Notes under the pieces: generated by a model
Databases searched by the model: none
Told to the model about the DNA's origin: nothing
Seen by the model: only the letters and a program-made list of their open reading frames with translations
Assembly (NCBI RefSeq): GCF_905196875.1
Contig: NZ_CAJJWO010000002.1
Location: forward strand, 124,001-188,000
DNA from: an uncultured Parabacteroides sp.
GTDB lineage: Bacteria > Bacteroidota > Bacteroidia > Bacteroidales > Tannerellaceae
Direction of reading: 5' to 3'
DNA length: 64,000 bases
Translations under genes and position numbers: made by a program
Part shown: positions 1 through 9,790 of the stretch, in pieces
Layout: every line of letters begins with the position of its first letter
Numbering within the stretch: the stretch's first letter is position 1

Positions 1-679
1 TACGCCTTCTGCGTATGATTCTTCCATGGCTGTAACCATGCATTCTGCCGGTTTGCCTGTACCGTTCACGATCAGGTCGTAAGCTTCTTTCACACGTTCC
101 CAACGTTTGTCACGGTCCATTGCGTAGTAACGGCCGATGATGGAAGCGATTTTGCCGCCTGTTGTTTTCAGGTGGTTTTCCAGTTGTTCGATGAAGCCTT
201 TACCACTCTTCGGGTCGGTGTCGCGACCGTCCATGAAGCAATGAACATATGCTTTGTCCACTCCGTATTCTTTCGCGATATCAGCCAGTTTGAACAGGTG
301 TTCCAGTGAGCTGTGTACACCACCGTCGGAAACCAGTCCCATGAAATGGATCTGTTTGCCGTTTTCTTTGGCGTAGCTGTAAGCACGTTTGATTTCCGGA
401 TTGTCGAGGATTGTATTTTGACGACAGGCGATATTGATCTTCACCAGGTCCTGGTAAACGATACGGCCTGCACCGATGTTCAGGTGGCCTACTTCCGAGT
501 TACCCATCTGTCCGTCGGGTAAACCTACGTTTTCGCCGGAAGCCTGCAACTGAGAGTTAGGGTATGTTTTCAACAGATAATCCCAGTATGGAGTGGGAGT
601 GTTGTAGATTACATCATCTTTACCACGGTCGCCGATTCCCCAGCCATCGCAGATCAATAAAAGTGCTTTCTTGCTCATG
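1..679 (-). CDS. gpmI: 2,3-bisphosphoglycerate-independent phosphoglycerate mutase, 5' part
   Basis: Interconverts 3- and 2-phosphoglycerate in cytosolic glycolysis using a metal-bound phosphoserine intermediate. About 226 N-terminal residues are present; the 3' end lies outside the window. The start reads MSKKALLLICDGWG, with Asp11 in the metal-binding position, and GNSEVGH holds the nucleophile Ser61. HCFMDGRDTDP further on is also typical of the iPGM transferase domain. The full protein is normally a little over 500 residues. A TATCTTTG -7 box lies about 50 bases upstream and transcription diverges from the metalloprotease gene on the other strand. The identification is secure. Confidence 0.95.
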
Positions 680-728
680 ATTGCCTTATTTATATAGTTT
701 ATACTTATTAAATATCTAATACCGGGCG

Positions 729-736
729 CAAAGATA
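729..736 (-). promoter_or_regulatory. -7 box of gpmI
   Basis: On the minus strand this reads TATCTTTG, a perfect match to the Bacteroidetes TAnnTTTG box, giving a leader of about 45 bases before the gpmI ATG. No clear -33 TTTG was found. Confidence 0.6.
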
Positions 737-773
737 AGCATTTCTACCGTAATATTATTTCCCTTTAAAGTAT

Positions 774-781
774 TACTTTTG
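774..781 (+). promoter_or_regulatory. -7-like box before the YgjP-like gene
   Basis: TACTTTTG matches TAnnTTTG. Its last base is the first base of a possible GTG start codon, so if the box is used the GTG cannot be the start and the ATG at 790 would be nearly leaderless. Confidence 0.45.
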
Positions 782-789
782 TGGTAAAT

Positions 790-1488
790 ATGGAAAAGAA
801 GATATACTACAACGATCTGGGAACCATCCTTCTCCGTACTACCCCGCGAGCAACTCGTTATACGCTGAAGATATCAAAGGGAATGATTACCGCTACCATG
901 CCGGAAGGCGGGGACGAAGGACGGATGTTGTCTTTTATCGAAGAGAACAGGCAGAAGCTTCTCACGGCTTTGAAAAAGCATCCGGCACGTCCGTTGCTGG
1001 ATGAGACGACGACGTTGCAGGCAACTACTTTCCGTGTAGAAATATTCCGTACGGACCGTTCCAATTATTATATGACCTTGAAGGATGGGCAGCTTTGCAT
1101 TGCCTGTCCGTCCGACACCCGTTTCGAGTCCGACAAAGTGCAGGAGATCTTAAAGGATTTGTTGGAAAAAGCCCTCCGCCACGAGGCCAAGCGATTCTTG
1201 CCCGGTCGGTTGATGGATTTGGCGGACCGGCATCGCTTCACTTGTACGGGCGTGCGGATTATGAACAGTAAGACCCGGTGGGGAAGTTGTAGTACGCGTA
1301 AAACCATCAACCTCTCTTTATCCCTGATGCTTCTTCCCTGGCATCTGATCGACTATGTCCTGCTTCACGAACTCTGCCATACGGTGGAGATGAACCACAG
1401 CGACCGCTTTTGGAAACTCCTGAACGGCGTGACAGATAACAAGGCGCTTGCTTTGCGGAAGGAGTTGAAAGGTTATCACATGCTGTGA
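790..1488 (+). CDS. YgjP-like (DUF45) zinc metalloprotease
   Basis: Predicted cytosolic metallopeptidase of the YgjP/SprT-like group; the substrate is unknown. The protein has about 232 residues from the ATG. Residues near 162-168 read RWGSCS, the family signature before the active site, and HELCH (His193) followed by NHSDRFW gives the HExxH-plus-downstream-His zinc site seen in YgjP. An in-frame GTG nine bases upstream could also be a start, but it overlaps a -7 box, so the ATG is preferred. The gene stands alone, divergent from gpmI and convergent with sprA. The family is well recognised; the physiological role is not. Confidence 0.85.
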   Translation: MEKKIYYNDLGTILLRTTPRATRYTLKISKGMITATMPEGGDEGRMLSFIEENRQKLLTALKKHPARPLLDETTTLQATTFRVEIFRTDRSNYYMTLKDGQLCIACPSDTRFESDKVQEILKDLLEKALRHEAKRFLPGRLMDLADRHRFTCTGVRIMNSKTRWGSCSTRKTINLSLSLMLLPWHLIDYVLLHELCHTVEMNHSDRFWKLLNGVTDNKALALRKELKGYHML

Positions 1489-1586
1489 TCTGTCGTATTA
1501 GTCTACTATATTGCCGTACTTGTGACAATCCATTGCCATGCCCTTAGCAAAGTTGTGCCATAACGATGGCAAAGCTTTGTTGATGC

Positions 1587-4500
1587 TTACTGTGCCAGCG
1601 AGAACCTGAGGGCAACACCGTAATTCGAATTACTTGTCGGATAGGCTGCGTTGGAGATCAGCGGTTCGTTGATCTGCAGGTCGTAGAAGGCACGCAAGGT
1701 CAAGGCTCGGCTCAATCCGTAATCGGCAGAGAACTGGATCGTCTTGGCAATATTACCGCTGGTTGCTTGTGTAAAGCTGTCTTCTATCTTACGGATCAGA
1801 GACTGCATTTTATTGTAGGAAAAGTCCAGACGCACGGTCAGGTCATTGCTGAAGTCCCGTGTTTTCTTCATCTTTAATATTTTGTTGAACTCGGCGAACT
1901 TATATCCTAATCCGATCGTATACTTGTTTGAAAGTGCTTCAACGATCTGGTAAGAAGAGATATTCAGGTTCAGGTTGCGGCTCGTTGCATAGTCCATGCG
2001 GATCGTAATATTGTTCAGCATCGTTGCATCGACACCCAATAGCGGGTTGAAGCTTTCGTTGAGGCTGACGCTGGATATTTCGTATGGAGAAGACGGTATA
2101 GCCAGGTTATCTGAACCTTGTGTAAAGCCCATGTTGCCACCCAATCCTGCGTCTACCCAGGTAGAATAGGAATTGTAAGCACCGACATTATAGGTACAAA
2201 CATACTGGTGACTTAACATTACGGTCTTGAAATATTTCTTCACGGCCGGAATGCGAACCAATCCGTCGTATGTAATACGCCAGTTCGGTAATAGGCTGCG
2301 CAGGGCAGGGAAAGGCGACGACGAGATATTGTTCGGGTCTTTTCCGGTATAGGCTGACAGGAAGGCCGGGATCAACACGTCAGCTGAATTTTTGTTGACT
2401 CCGCCTGGCGTATAAGGTTGTCCTGCCTGTCCGTTTTCTGTCAGGAAGCCTCCCGAAGGATAGTTTATTCCGCTATATTGGCCTTCAAGACGGTTGGCTA
2501 TGATCTCTCGGTTTTCGATAAACTTGTTGAATGTTTCTGAAGCATATCCGTTGTCGATATTACCACTACCTTTAAAGAAACCTTTAAGACCGATGGTTGT
2601 CATAAGGAAGTTACCGCCGGTTTGTTGCGGCATGCCCGGATACATATATTGTATATCGGTACTGCGGGTATCTACCCGGTTGGCATTCAGGTCGATCTTC
2701 AAACCGGTGATAGGTTCGAGGTTTGCCCGTATGTTCAGGTTCTTTGCACTGCTCATTACGGCAGGCGTTATGTTGGTCGGGTTATAGACCAGCCATTCTC
2801 GTTCGTTGGCATCTTCCAGGAACTGACGGTTTACGGCACCAAAGGCAAAACCCAGACCTGGCGTCAGACCGAACGGAGAACGTCCCTGACCGAAAATGTC
2901 ACCGATCATCGGACGGAATCCGGGAACCATCATACCATCGGTTGTCTGGTATTGGATGTTGATACGACGTACCATCATCAGGAAGCGTGAAGCATGTTCG
3001 GCTGCCTTATACAAGAAGTCTTCGGTTGCTTTAGGACTGGGTTTGATAGTTAGCTTCAGGTGAGCAGTATCCTGATTGAGAATCATTACCTGTGCGTAGT
3101 TGATAGGTTTGTACTTGATTGAGTACACCTTCCCATCGGCTCCGCGTGCAGTGATACGTACCTTTTTAGTGAACATGCCGTGTTGAACGACGGTTCCGCT
3201 ATCCATATTCAGCTGTATGTCTTTTTCCAGTTTGATCTCTTTCTGTTCTTTCTTTTTGGTTGCCGTACGGGTGGCTGAGAACTTCTGGTTCACCTTTTTC
3301 AAGTATTTGTTCTTGTTATAGAGTGAAAGCATGTTCAAGCTGTTCTGTAAATCGAACTGCCGGTTGTTTTTAATCGTGTTACCGATTTCATACTCGGATT
3401 CTACAACGGCTCCACGGTCCCAGTTGTACTGCGCGTTGTAGGTCAACGAGCTGTTTACCCAGTCGAGTACAGGGATATATTGTAAAGGCAGGTTCCAGGT
3501 TACATTGAATGTCTGGTCGTATTTCAGCGGTGTACCTAAGTCGGCGATACTTTGCTTTACAGAGTCTTTCCATACTTGGTATACATCAGGATTCAGTTCT
3601 TTGTTTACCTGTACATACGGTTCTTCGATACGGGCATTCGTACCGGAAGTGAATGTCATATTCAGATTGTTTGTGAAGTCCCAGCGCAAGCTGAAAGCAC
3701 GGTCCCAGTAGAAGTTTGAACTGAAGGACGCTTCCGGCTTACTGCCTGTGTCTTCCAGATCGCGCAACTGCAATTCGTAATAGTTACGCATCATGGCTGT
3801 CTGGAAACTGATGTTCGACGGGACATAGTTCAGGCTGAACTGTTTTGCGTAACGGGTGTATCCGTTGTTCTTCTTTATCTTCTGGAACGGACGGAATGGT
3901 TTTACGTATGGTGTGTAACTATACGATAAGTTTCCACGGTAATCCTTTGTCGTTTCGTATTCGGTTTCCGGATTCTGCGTTTTAGTCTGGCTGAAAGAGT
4001 AGCCGATCGAGAAGTTGGCCGGGTCGTAAGGCATCGGATTCTTACTGCGGATATCCGCTTTCACATTGTTGAACGAGATGCTTTTGATCACGGTTTTATC
4101 TACCGAAAAGTTCTTGATAGAGTCTTTTTCGGCTTTTGTCTCTACAGCATCGAGGGCATCGTTTAATTTGATATCCTGGTCGAGTGGGTTATATTGAGGC
4201 TTGGTCATTTCTTTCGAGTAAGCATAGTACATCGGAATGCTGACTTTTGCCTTTTCCGGGAAGAATTTACCCCATTCGATATTGGTTGCTATGTTATATT
4301 GTGAGAAGTCGTCGATACGACGTTCGGATAATGACTGGTCTAGTGCCCCGAAGCCGGCCGTTTCGATGCGTCCACCCACGTTGACTGTCCCCAGGTCGGA
4401 TACGGCCACATTGAGGTTAGCATTGGCAGCCCATCCGCCTGACTCGTTGAAGTCGCTCAGGCGTAATTCGTTCACCCAAACTTCAGCACTCTTCACCGTA

Positions 4501-7500
4501 TTCGATTTGTTACGAACACCGATCATGATGGTCTTTACTTCCGCTAGACTCGGGTTACCGACGATACTGATCGTATTGAGCATGTTGTTCGGGTCAGGCA
4601 TCGAATAAACGGTCTGGAAATTAACTCCGTTGACTCCGGCACGTTTATCCTTGTTGCGTTGTAACTTAAGGTTTGTCAGTGCTTCGAAAGTGATGTTCAT
4701 CGTGTTTGTCGTGGGATTCCAGACTTCTTCAGCTGTGAATCGCCTTCCTTTGCCTGTATAATCGGTCAATGTCAGAGGTACTTCGTATTCGTAGTAATTG
4801 TTCTTATAGTCGGACCCCAGACGAATGAATACGGACAGGTCGCCATTACTTGGGATATAAGAATCTTCGTCGCTTATCTTTTCTCCGTGGATGAACATTT
4901 GCATCTGTTTGTATTGGCGCAGGTCGTAAGAGGTATTTTTATATACCGCACGTGCATCAAACGGTGACAGTTCAGTCACTTTCATAGATAAAGCCTGTTC
5001 GTTCTGACGTGCCAGTTGAGGCTGTCCGGTCATAAGTTCACGGCTCACTCCCGGAGGTGTTACGTAGTTGACGGGTTCACGCGAACTGTTCTCTTCGATG
5101 TTCACCGAAGATACTTCCAGTGTGGCATTAGACTTAACAGGCACTTTTGGATCGGACAAATCTTGTTCGTAAGAACGCCAGTCGCCACGAACCAGTTCGA
5201 ACGTAGCGAAACGAAGGATGGTCGGCTGTTTGAAATTCGTCATGTATAGACGCATGAAACGGATGGTCTTGAAGTCGTTGATACTTCCGACACGACGATT
5301 GTATTTTTTGATAGGTATTTTGAACTGATACCAGGTAACCTCTTCTTCCTTACTATTATTGGCATTGGTTCCATCCGGTAAGACAGGGTAGGTTTTTTTT
5401 GTACCTACAATATAGTTCGAACCTACTGCCAATTCACCACGACGAATGGGTACTTTGTATTCGAAGTACTTCTCATTCTCGTTCATGGTATTATCCTGGT
5501 TCAGATCTTCCACATCCGGGTTCTTTGAAGCGGAGGTGTCATATCTTTCTCCACTAGTGCCGGTTTCAGCGGAGTTTCCTTCAGTTCCGTTGTAGCGTTT
5601 ATAACGGTCGAGAATACCGACCTGATTGGCGTCGAGGTCTGAACCACGAAAATAACGGTATCTATCGGTACCTGGGTTTCTGAGGGGAGAGAATTCGTCA
5701 TTCTCCATGTCTGAGATGATATCAGGGTTCAGTTTTGTCTTCAGTTTCTCTATGAATTCCGCATAAGTAGGAAACTCCCGTTCCTCATCTGCGGACAGAC
5801 CGTTCAGCCCGACATCTTGCTTGGTACGTGCTCCGGCAGTATTGTCGAAAGCGTATACAGTACTTTGTTGTTTAGGAATAAGTCCCCATACCGTGGAATC
5901 AACTTTGCTTCTGTCTCCATCGACGGGTAAGCCGTTCTCGAAGAACTTCCTTTCGTCTTTCAGTACGTCTTCGGATATTTCACCAAGGTTGAAGTATAAG
6001 TCTCCACCGTTATTGGTACCATTCTCATCTTCAAGAAACGGGTCGAGCATCCAAAATTCGATGTATTCGATATTGGCAGTCTCGAAGTCACTCTGATCGA
6101 TTTTGCGCATTATACCACCCCAGCGTTTTTCCGGATTTTGTAATGTACCGTCGGAATTCACCAAATCGGCATCCAGGTTATACGGACCACGTTCATTCGG
6201 GTAGAAGGCAAGGTTCAATGCATTGATCGTACTGGTTTCATTATATCCCTGATCTTTGTCCGGAAATAATTCGGAAACCTGAATTTCACGGACATAATGA
6301 TTGGATAACTGTTCTTTATCATTCTTGATATAGGATGGAGCTTGGCTGGAGTTTCTACGGGTGAACAAACCGTCCACATAATACCAGGCCAGCAAGGCAC
6401 GGTTTTTACCATATTCTATATCGTTTACCAGTGAGGCTTCGGGGAACAAAGCGCTTGCTTTGTTATCGTCATACGGGGTACTGGCCAGTTTCCAGGGGTA
6501 AGGACTCAACAGGTCGAAGCCGCTTTGTGTCGACTCGAAATCATCTATATAGGAATAGCCTCCGTTTTCTTTACTTTCGTAATGTCCGGCAATCAAGTGG
6601 GCAAACTCGGCGTTGAATGAGATCTGGCTGGGTTGGGTCAGCGTAAGCAGCGGCAGTTTGTCGAACATATTGGTCAGCCACTGGCTTTCCGCTTTATAGG
6701 CTGTATTTAATCCCCATAGTGTATTCTTGATAGATTCTTCACCGATGGCCGTTTTTGTAGTCAGAGGCATTTCCGACATGTGCATGATGGTTGCTCCCAA
6801 CGAGAAATTAGGTGTGAACTGGTAATTCAGGTCCAGCCCCATCATCGTTTTACGTTGCATGCTGTAAGCTGTCTGGTTTTCCAGTGATACGCTGACAGGT
6901 GTTCCCGCAGAGATGATACTTTCATTCAGGATTGTAACTGTTCCAGATGTATAATCGACTGTATAGTCTACATTTTCGGTAAGGGTGGCTCCGGCGGCAG
7001 TTACGCGTACTGATCCGCGCGCTACGTTGCTGGCTCCCAGTTGTATTTCGGCGGCGGAAGAGGCTTTGTATTCTCCCGTCATCTTGAATTTGTTCTTTTC
7101 GGCTATCTGCCGGGCAACTGTTTGTGTAGAGTCGTACAATTCCTGGAATACATATTTGTCGGCGACAGCTGCAGATATATTCTGCTCTATCATCTTTTTC
7201 TTCAGGCTGGAACCGAACGGTTCGACGCTCGGGAAGATCACTCTACCCATATCAGCCTGGATCGTGTACCCTTCTACGAAGTCGAAGAAACCATCGGCAT
7301 GGGGTTCGTTCTGCGAGTTCAAACGGTCGGCACCCATGATCCGGATCCAGATCTGTTTTTTGTCTGTCGATTCCGGCAGATAGTTTAGGTAAGTACCTGT
7401 CGTATCACTCTGATACATCACATCCAGACGGAACTTTTCTTTCTGTACGGAATAAGCTCCCAGTGAATAGATGTTTTTCATCATCAGATCCCAATACTTC

Positions 7501-9068
7501 ATGGCAGGTGACATCTCTGTACCTTTTAACAGCTTGGTGTAGATACATCCACTTGGATTTTCAGGATTATTGTCTGAGAACTCACCGACTTTTACTGTCT
7601 TAGGCGTGCCGTTATTGTCATATTGATATTCGTAGGCTACGGCTAAAACTTCACCGGGCTGCATACTTGTTTTAAGTGAAATATATCCCAATTGGCTATC
7701 GTATGTATATTCGGAAGCATCCAGTAAGCGCGCATTATCGACCTTTTCGTACTCCGATCCACCAACGAAAGCGGAAAGAGTCTGATTGACGGCCGTGTAG
7801 TTGCGTGCTCCGGCATAGGTGGTGATCATTTCGTTATATAAACTGTTCGCGTCGTTAGCCGGGAACTCAGGGTTTCCGTTTATCGGGAAAGCAATGGGAT
7901 TCACCATGTAATTTCTGTCGTTCTCACCTATATCTGTAAAAGCAACAATGTTACGTGCCTGGTCGTAGTTTCCTCTTTTGTTGGTAACCCATACCTGGAT
8001 GCGTTTGATCGTTATCTTTGAATTGATGGTAGGCAATGCCTTGACAGCTTCATCGTATCTGTTGCGGAAATAGTGTGATAGAAAGAAGTGTCTGTTCTCA
8101 TCATACTTGTCGATGGTCAGTTCGAACGGCTTGGTTTGTACGCCGCCTTTCGAGTTTACGGTTTTTGACTCTGATTCCTGCTGTGCAAATAATGCGTTTA
8201 CCCTCAGCTTTCCGAACTGAAGGTCAGCTTTCATACCGAACAGGGCGGCTCCCCCGTTTATCAGGGAGTTGTTGGTTGTCATCGATACGTTACCGGCTTC
8301 CAGTGACTTGATGATCTCGTCCTCTTCTCCGGTGTAAGCCAGTTTGAGCTTTTTAGAGTCGAAGTCGAATGAAGTCTCCGTATTGTAGTTCATATCGAAG
8401 TTTACTTTCGAACCGACGTTGGCTTGTACATTGAGCTGTACACTCTCGTCGAAGTTGAAGAATGTACGGCTACGGGCACGCTCGGGAAGTGAAGGGTCCT
8501 TGGTACTGTTACTTTTCAGGCCCATTGTAATTTCGGCGGACCCTTGTGTTCGTACGCGTACACCGCCCGGGCCGAATATTCTTTCCGCTGCGCCGATACC
8601 GAACTGCATATCGGCCAGGTTGAATTTTTTATCAGCTTCTTTCTGAAACTCCTCCTCGTTCTTCTGACGGTAATAGGAGCGAAGCGATTGTTGCATACTA
8701 TAATCCTGGTATTCTTCGGGAGTCAGGCTGATAGGGGTGGTCAGGTCCTTGTCTCCCAATCGGGTACGAACCACATAAGTTCCGGTCTTGATGTCATATT
8801 CGACGGCTGTCTTTACGTTCTCAGGATCCCGTAAGTCCATCGGGGATTTCTTTGTCAGGTCTTCATAATCCTGCGGTATGGTTTTGGATACCGGATAACG
8901 GGTTGCCGGAACGGTGTCTTTACCGTCGGGCATGTCCTGTCCTTCCAGTAATTGGATATCTGGTAGTGTAGCCGTATATGTAAGGTAATCGGCATTCAGC
9001 GAGATCATGCCGGCCCCGAATAGTAGTACTGTTACCCAGATAAGATATTTTAGAGTTTTCTTTTTCAT
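1587..9068 (-). CDS. sprA: Type IX secretion outer-membrane translocon SprA (Sov)
   Basis: Giant outer-membrane protein of 2493 residues, the size expected for SprA/Sov, which forms the very large single-chain beta-barrel exit pore of the type IX secretion system. A hydrophobic export signal covers about residues 8-27. Recognisable SprA segments include AAERIFGPGGVRVRTQGSAE near residue 160, and GYSYIDDFESTQSGFDLLSP followed by PYPWKLASTP near residues 835-860. The C-terminus ends in an amphipathic strand finishing LRFSLAQ, as in barrel proteins. It follows ruvA on the same strand with only 37 bases between, most of them a short direct repeat. Its presence implies a type IX system elsewhere in the genome; no cargo C-terminal domain is obvious in this window. 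Confidence 0.95.
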   Translation of the reverse strand: MKKKTLKYLIWVTVLLFGAGMISLNADYLTYTATLPDIQLLEGQDMPDGKDTVPATRYPVSKTIPQDYEDLTKKSPMDLRDPENVKTAVEYDIKTGTYVVRTRLGDKDLTTPISLTPEEYQDYSMQQSLRSYYRQKNEEEFQKEADKKFNLADMQFGIGAAERIFGPGGVRVRTQGSAEITMGLKSNSTKDPSLPERARSRTFFNFDESVQLNVQANVGSKVNFDMNYNTETSFDFDSKKLKLAYTGEEDEIIKSLEAGNVSMTTNNSLINGGAALFGMKADLQFGKLRVNALFAQQESESKTVNSKGGVQTKPFELTIDKYDENRHFFLSHYFRNRYDEAVKALPTINSKITIKRIQVWVTNKRGNYDQARNIVAFTDIGENDRNYMVNPIAFPINGNPEFPANDANSLYNEMITTYAGARNYTAVNQTLSAFVGGSEYEKVDNARLLDASEYTYDSQLGYISLKTSMQPGEVLAVAYEYQYDNNGTPKTVKVGEFSDNNPENPSGCIYTKLLKGTEMSPAMKYWDLMMKNIYSLGAYSVQKEKFRLDVMYQSDTTGTYLNYLPESTDKKQIWIRIMGADRLNSQNEPHADGFFDFVEGYTIQADMGRVIFPSVEPFGSSLKKKMIEQNISAAVADKYVFQELYDSTQTVARQIAEKNKFKMTGEYKASSAAEIQLGASNVARGSVRVTAAGATLTENVDYTVDYTSGTVTILNESIISAGTPVSVSLENQTAYSMQRKTMMGLDLNYQFTPNFSLGATIMHMSEMPLTTKTAIGEESIKNTLWGLNTAYKAESQWLTNMFDKLPLLTLTQPSQISFNAEFAHLIAGHYESKENGGYSYIDDFESTQSGFDLLSPYPWKLASTPYDDNKASALFPEASLVNDIEYGKNRALLAWYYVDGLFTRRNSSQAPSYIKNDKEQLSNHYVREIQVSELFPDKDQGYNETSTINALNLAFYPNERGPYNLDADLVNSDGTLQNPEKRWGGIMRKIDQSDFETANIEYIEFWMLDPFLEDENGTNNGGDLYFNLGEISEDVLKDERKFFENGLPVDGDRSKVDSTVWGLIPKQQSTVYAFDNTAGARTKQDVGLNGLSADEEREFPTYAEFIEKLKTKLNPDIISDMENDEFSPLRNPGTDRYRYFRGSDLDANQVGILDRYKRYNGTEGNSAETGTSGERYDTSASKNPDVEDLNQDNTMNENEKYFEYKVPIRRGELAVGSNYIVGTKKTYPVLPDGTNANNSKEEEVTWYQFKIPIKKYNRRVGSINDFKTIRFMRLYMTNFKQPTILRFATFELVRGDWRSYEQDLSDPKVPVKSNATLEVSSVNIEENSSREPVNYVTPPGVSRELMTGQPQLARQNEQALSMKVTELSPFDARAVYKNTSYDLRQYKQMQMFIHGEKISDEDSYIPSNGDLSVFIRLGSDYKNNYYEYEVPLTLTDYTGKGRRFTAEEVWNPTTNTMNITFEALTNLKLQRNKDKRAGVNGVNFQTVYSMPDPNNMLNTISIVGNPSLAEVKTIMIGVRNKSNTVKSAEVWVNELRLSDFNESGGWAANANLNVAVSDLGTVNVGGRIETAGFGALDQSLSERRIDDFSQYNIATNIEWGKFFPEKAKVSIPMYYAYSKEMTKPQYNPLDQDIKLNDALDAVETKAEKDSIKNFSVDKTVIKSISFNNVKADIRSKNPMPYDPANFSIGYSFSQTKTQNPETEYETTKDYRGNLSYSYTPYVKPFRPFQKIKKNNGYTRYAKQFSLNYVPSNISFQTAMMRNYYELQLRDLEDTGSKPEASFSSNFYWDRAFSLRWDFTNNLNMTFTSGTNARIEEPYVQVNKELNPDVYQVWKDSVKQSIADLGTPLKYDQTFNVTWNLPLQYIPVLDWVNSSLTYNAQYNWDRGAVVESEYEIGNTIKNNRQFDLQNSLNMLSLYNKNKYLKKVNQKFSATRTATKKKEQKEIKLEKDIQLNMDSGTVVQHGMFTKKVRITARGADGKVYSIKYKPINYAQVMILNQDTAHLKLTIKPSPKATEDFLYKAAEHASRFLMMVRRINIQYQTTDGMMVPGFRPMIGDIFGQGRSPFGLTPGLGFAFGAVNRQFLEDANEREWLVYNPTNITPAVMSSAKNLNIRANLEPITGLKIDLNANRVDTRSTDIQYMYPGMPQQTGGNFLMTTIGLKGFFKGSGNIDNGYASETFNKFIENREIIANRLEGQYSGINYPSGGFLTENGQAGQPYTPGGVNKNSADVLIPAFLSAYTGKDPNNISSSPFPALRSLLPNWRITYDGLVRIPAVKKYFKTVMLSHQYVCTYNVGAYNSYSTWVDAGLGGNMGFTQGSDNLAIPSSPYEISSVSLNESFNPLLGVDATMLNNITIRMDYATSRNLNLNISSYQIVEALSNKYTIGLGYKFAEFNKILKMKKTRDFSNDLTVRLDFSYNKMQSLIRKIEDSFTQATSGNIAKTIQFSADYGLSRALTLRAFYDLQINEPLISNAAYPTSNSNYGVALRFSLAQ

Positions 9069-9072
9069 TTTA

Positions 9073-9104
9073 AACTGTCAACTGCCACTTCTCAACTGTC
9101 AACT
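9073..9104. repeat. AACTGTCAACT direct repeat between ruvA and sprA
   Basis: AACTGTCAACT occurs at 9073-9083 and again at 9094-9104, a period of 21, filling almost the whole ruvA-sprA spacer. The same 11-mer recurs beside aroQ near 61.3-61.45 kb. Confidence 0.7.
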
Positions 9105-9105
9105 A

Positions 9106-9696
9106 TCAAAGCATTCTGAGTGCGCTTTTAATCACTTGTTCCACTGCCAGCATAGGCGAACTTTTCAGTATCGAGCTTACAGCCTTTTGTGAAGCTGCCT
9201 TTTGGAATCCCAACATAACCAGAGCGGCAACAGCCTCTTCTGCGACTGCACTATGGCCAGGCACCGGAGCAGCTGTTTCACCAACGACCATATCTCCGAC
9301 TTTTACCTTGTTTTTCAGGTCGACCAGGATGCGTTGGGCTGTTTTTTGTCCGATACCTTTCACCGAGGTAAGTGCCGTTTCATTTTTAGTGGCGATCACC
9401 TGTATCAGTTCGGAAGGGGGAAGTGATGATAAGATCATGCGGGCTGTATTTGGGCCGACTCCGGATACGGAAGTCAACAGCAGAAACAACTCACGTTCTG
9501 CTTTCAGGGCAAATCCGAATAATAGGTGGGCATCTTCACGTATAACTTCATATACGTAAATTTTCCCGGAAGGTTTCCCGTTGAATGCGCTGTATGTAGT
9601 CAGAGATATGTTAAGTTGATAGCCAATCCCGGAACACTCGATTATCATTTGTGTAGGAGTCAGCTCTACAATATCCCCCTTAATATATTCTATCAT
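9106..9696 (-). CDS. ruvA: Holliday junction branch-migration protein RuvA
   Basis: DNA-binding subunit that holds Holliday junctions for the RuvB motor during recombination repair; cytosolic. The 196 residues match the family length. Domain I (about 1-65, starting MIEYIKGDIVELTPTQMIIE) is the OB-fold. Domain II (about 70-140) has two helix-hairpin-helix motifs, seen as SVSGVGPNTARMIL and SVKGIGQKTAQRIL. The C-terminal three-helix domain III that contacts RuvB covers about 150-196. sprA follows closely on the same strand, so the two may be cotranscribed, although their functions are unrelated. Confidence 0.96.
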   Translation of the reverse strand: MIEYIKGDIVELTPTQMIIECSGIGYQLNISLTTYSAFNGKPSGKIYVYEVIREDAHLLFGFALKAERELFLLLTSVSGVGPNTARMILSSLPPSELIQVIATKNETALTSVKGIGQKTAQRILVDLKNKVKVGDMVVGETAAPVPGHSAVAEEAVAALVMLGFQKAASQKAVSSILKSSPMLAVEQVIKSALRML

Positions 9697-9734
9697 TTTG
9701 CGTTACATCTTAGTAATTCGTACCTATTATAACG

Positions 9735-9742
9735 CAAAATTA
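9735..9742 (-). promoter_or_regulatory. Possible -7 box of ruvA
   Basis: TAATTTTG on the minus strand about 40 bases before the ruvA ATG fits TAnnTTTG. No -33 element was seen, so this is tentative. Confidence 0.4.
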
Positions 9743-9790
9743 AGCAAAAGCGTATATCAGACCTAAAGAAATCTTCAATAACGTGAATAA

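Noticed and set aside
2494..8834. Many antisense reading frames inside sprA
   Set aside because: They lie opposite a long, clearly conserved gene, lack promoters and family similarity, and reflect codon bias of the real strand.
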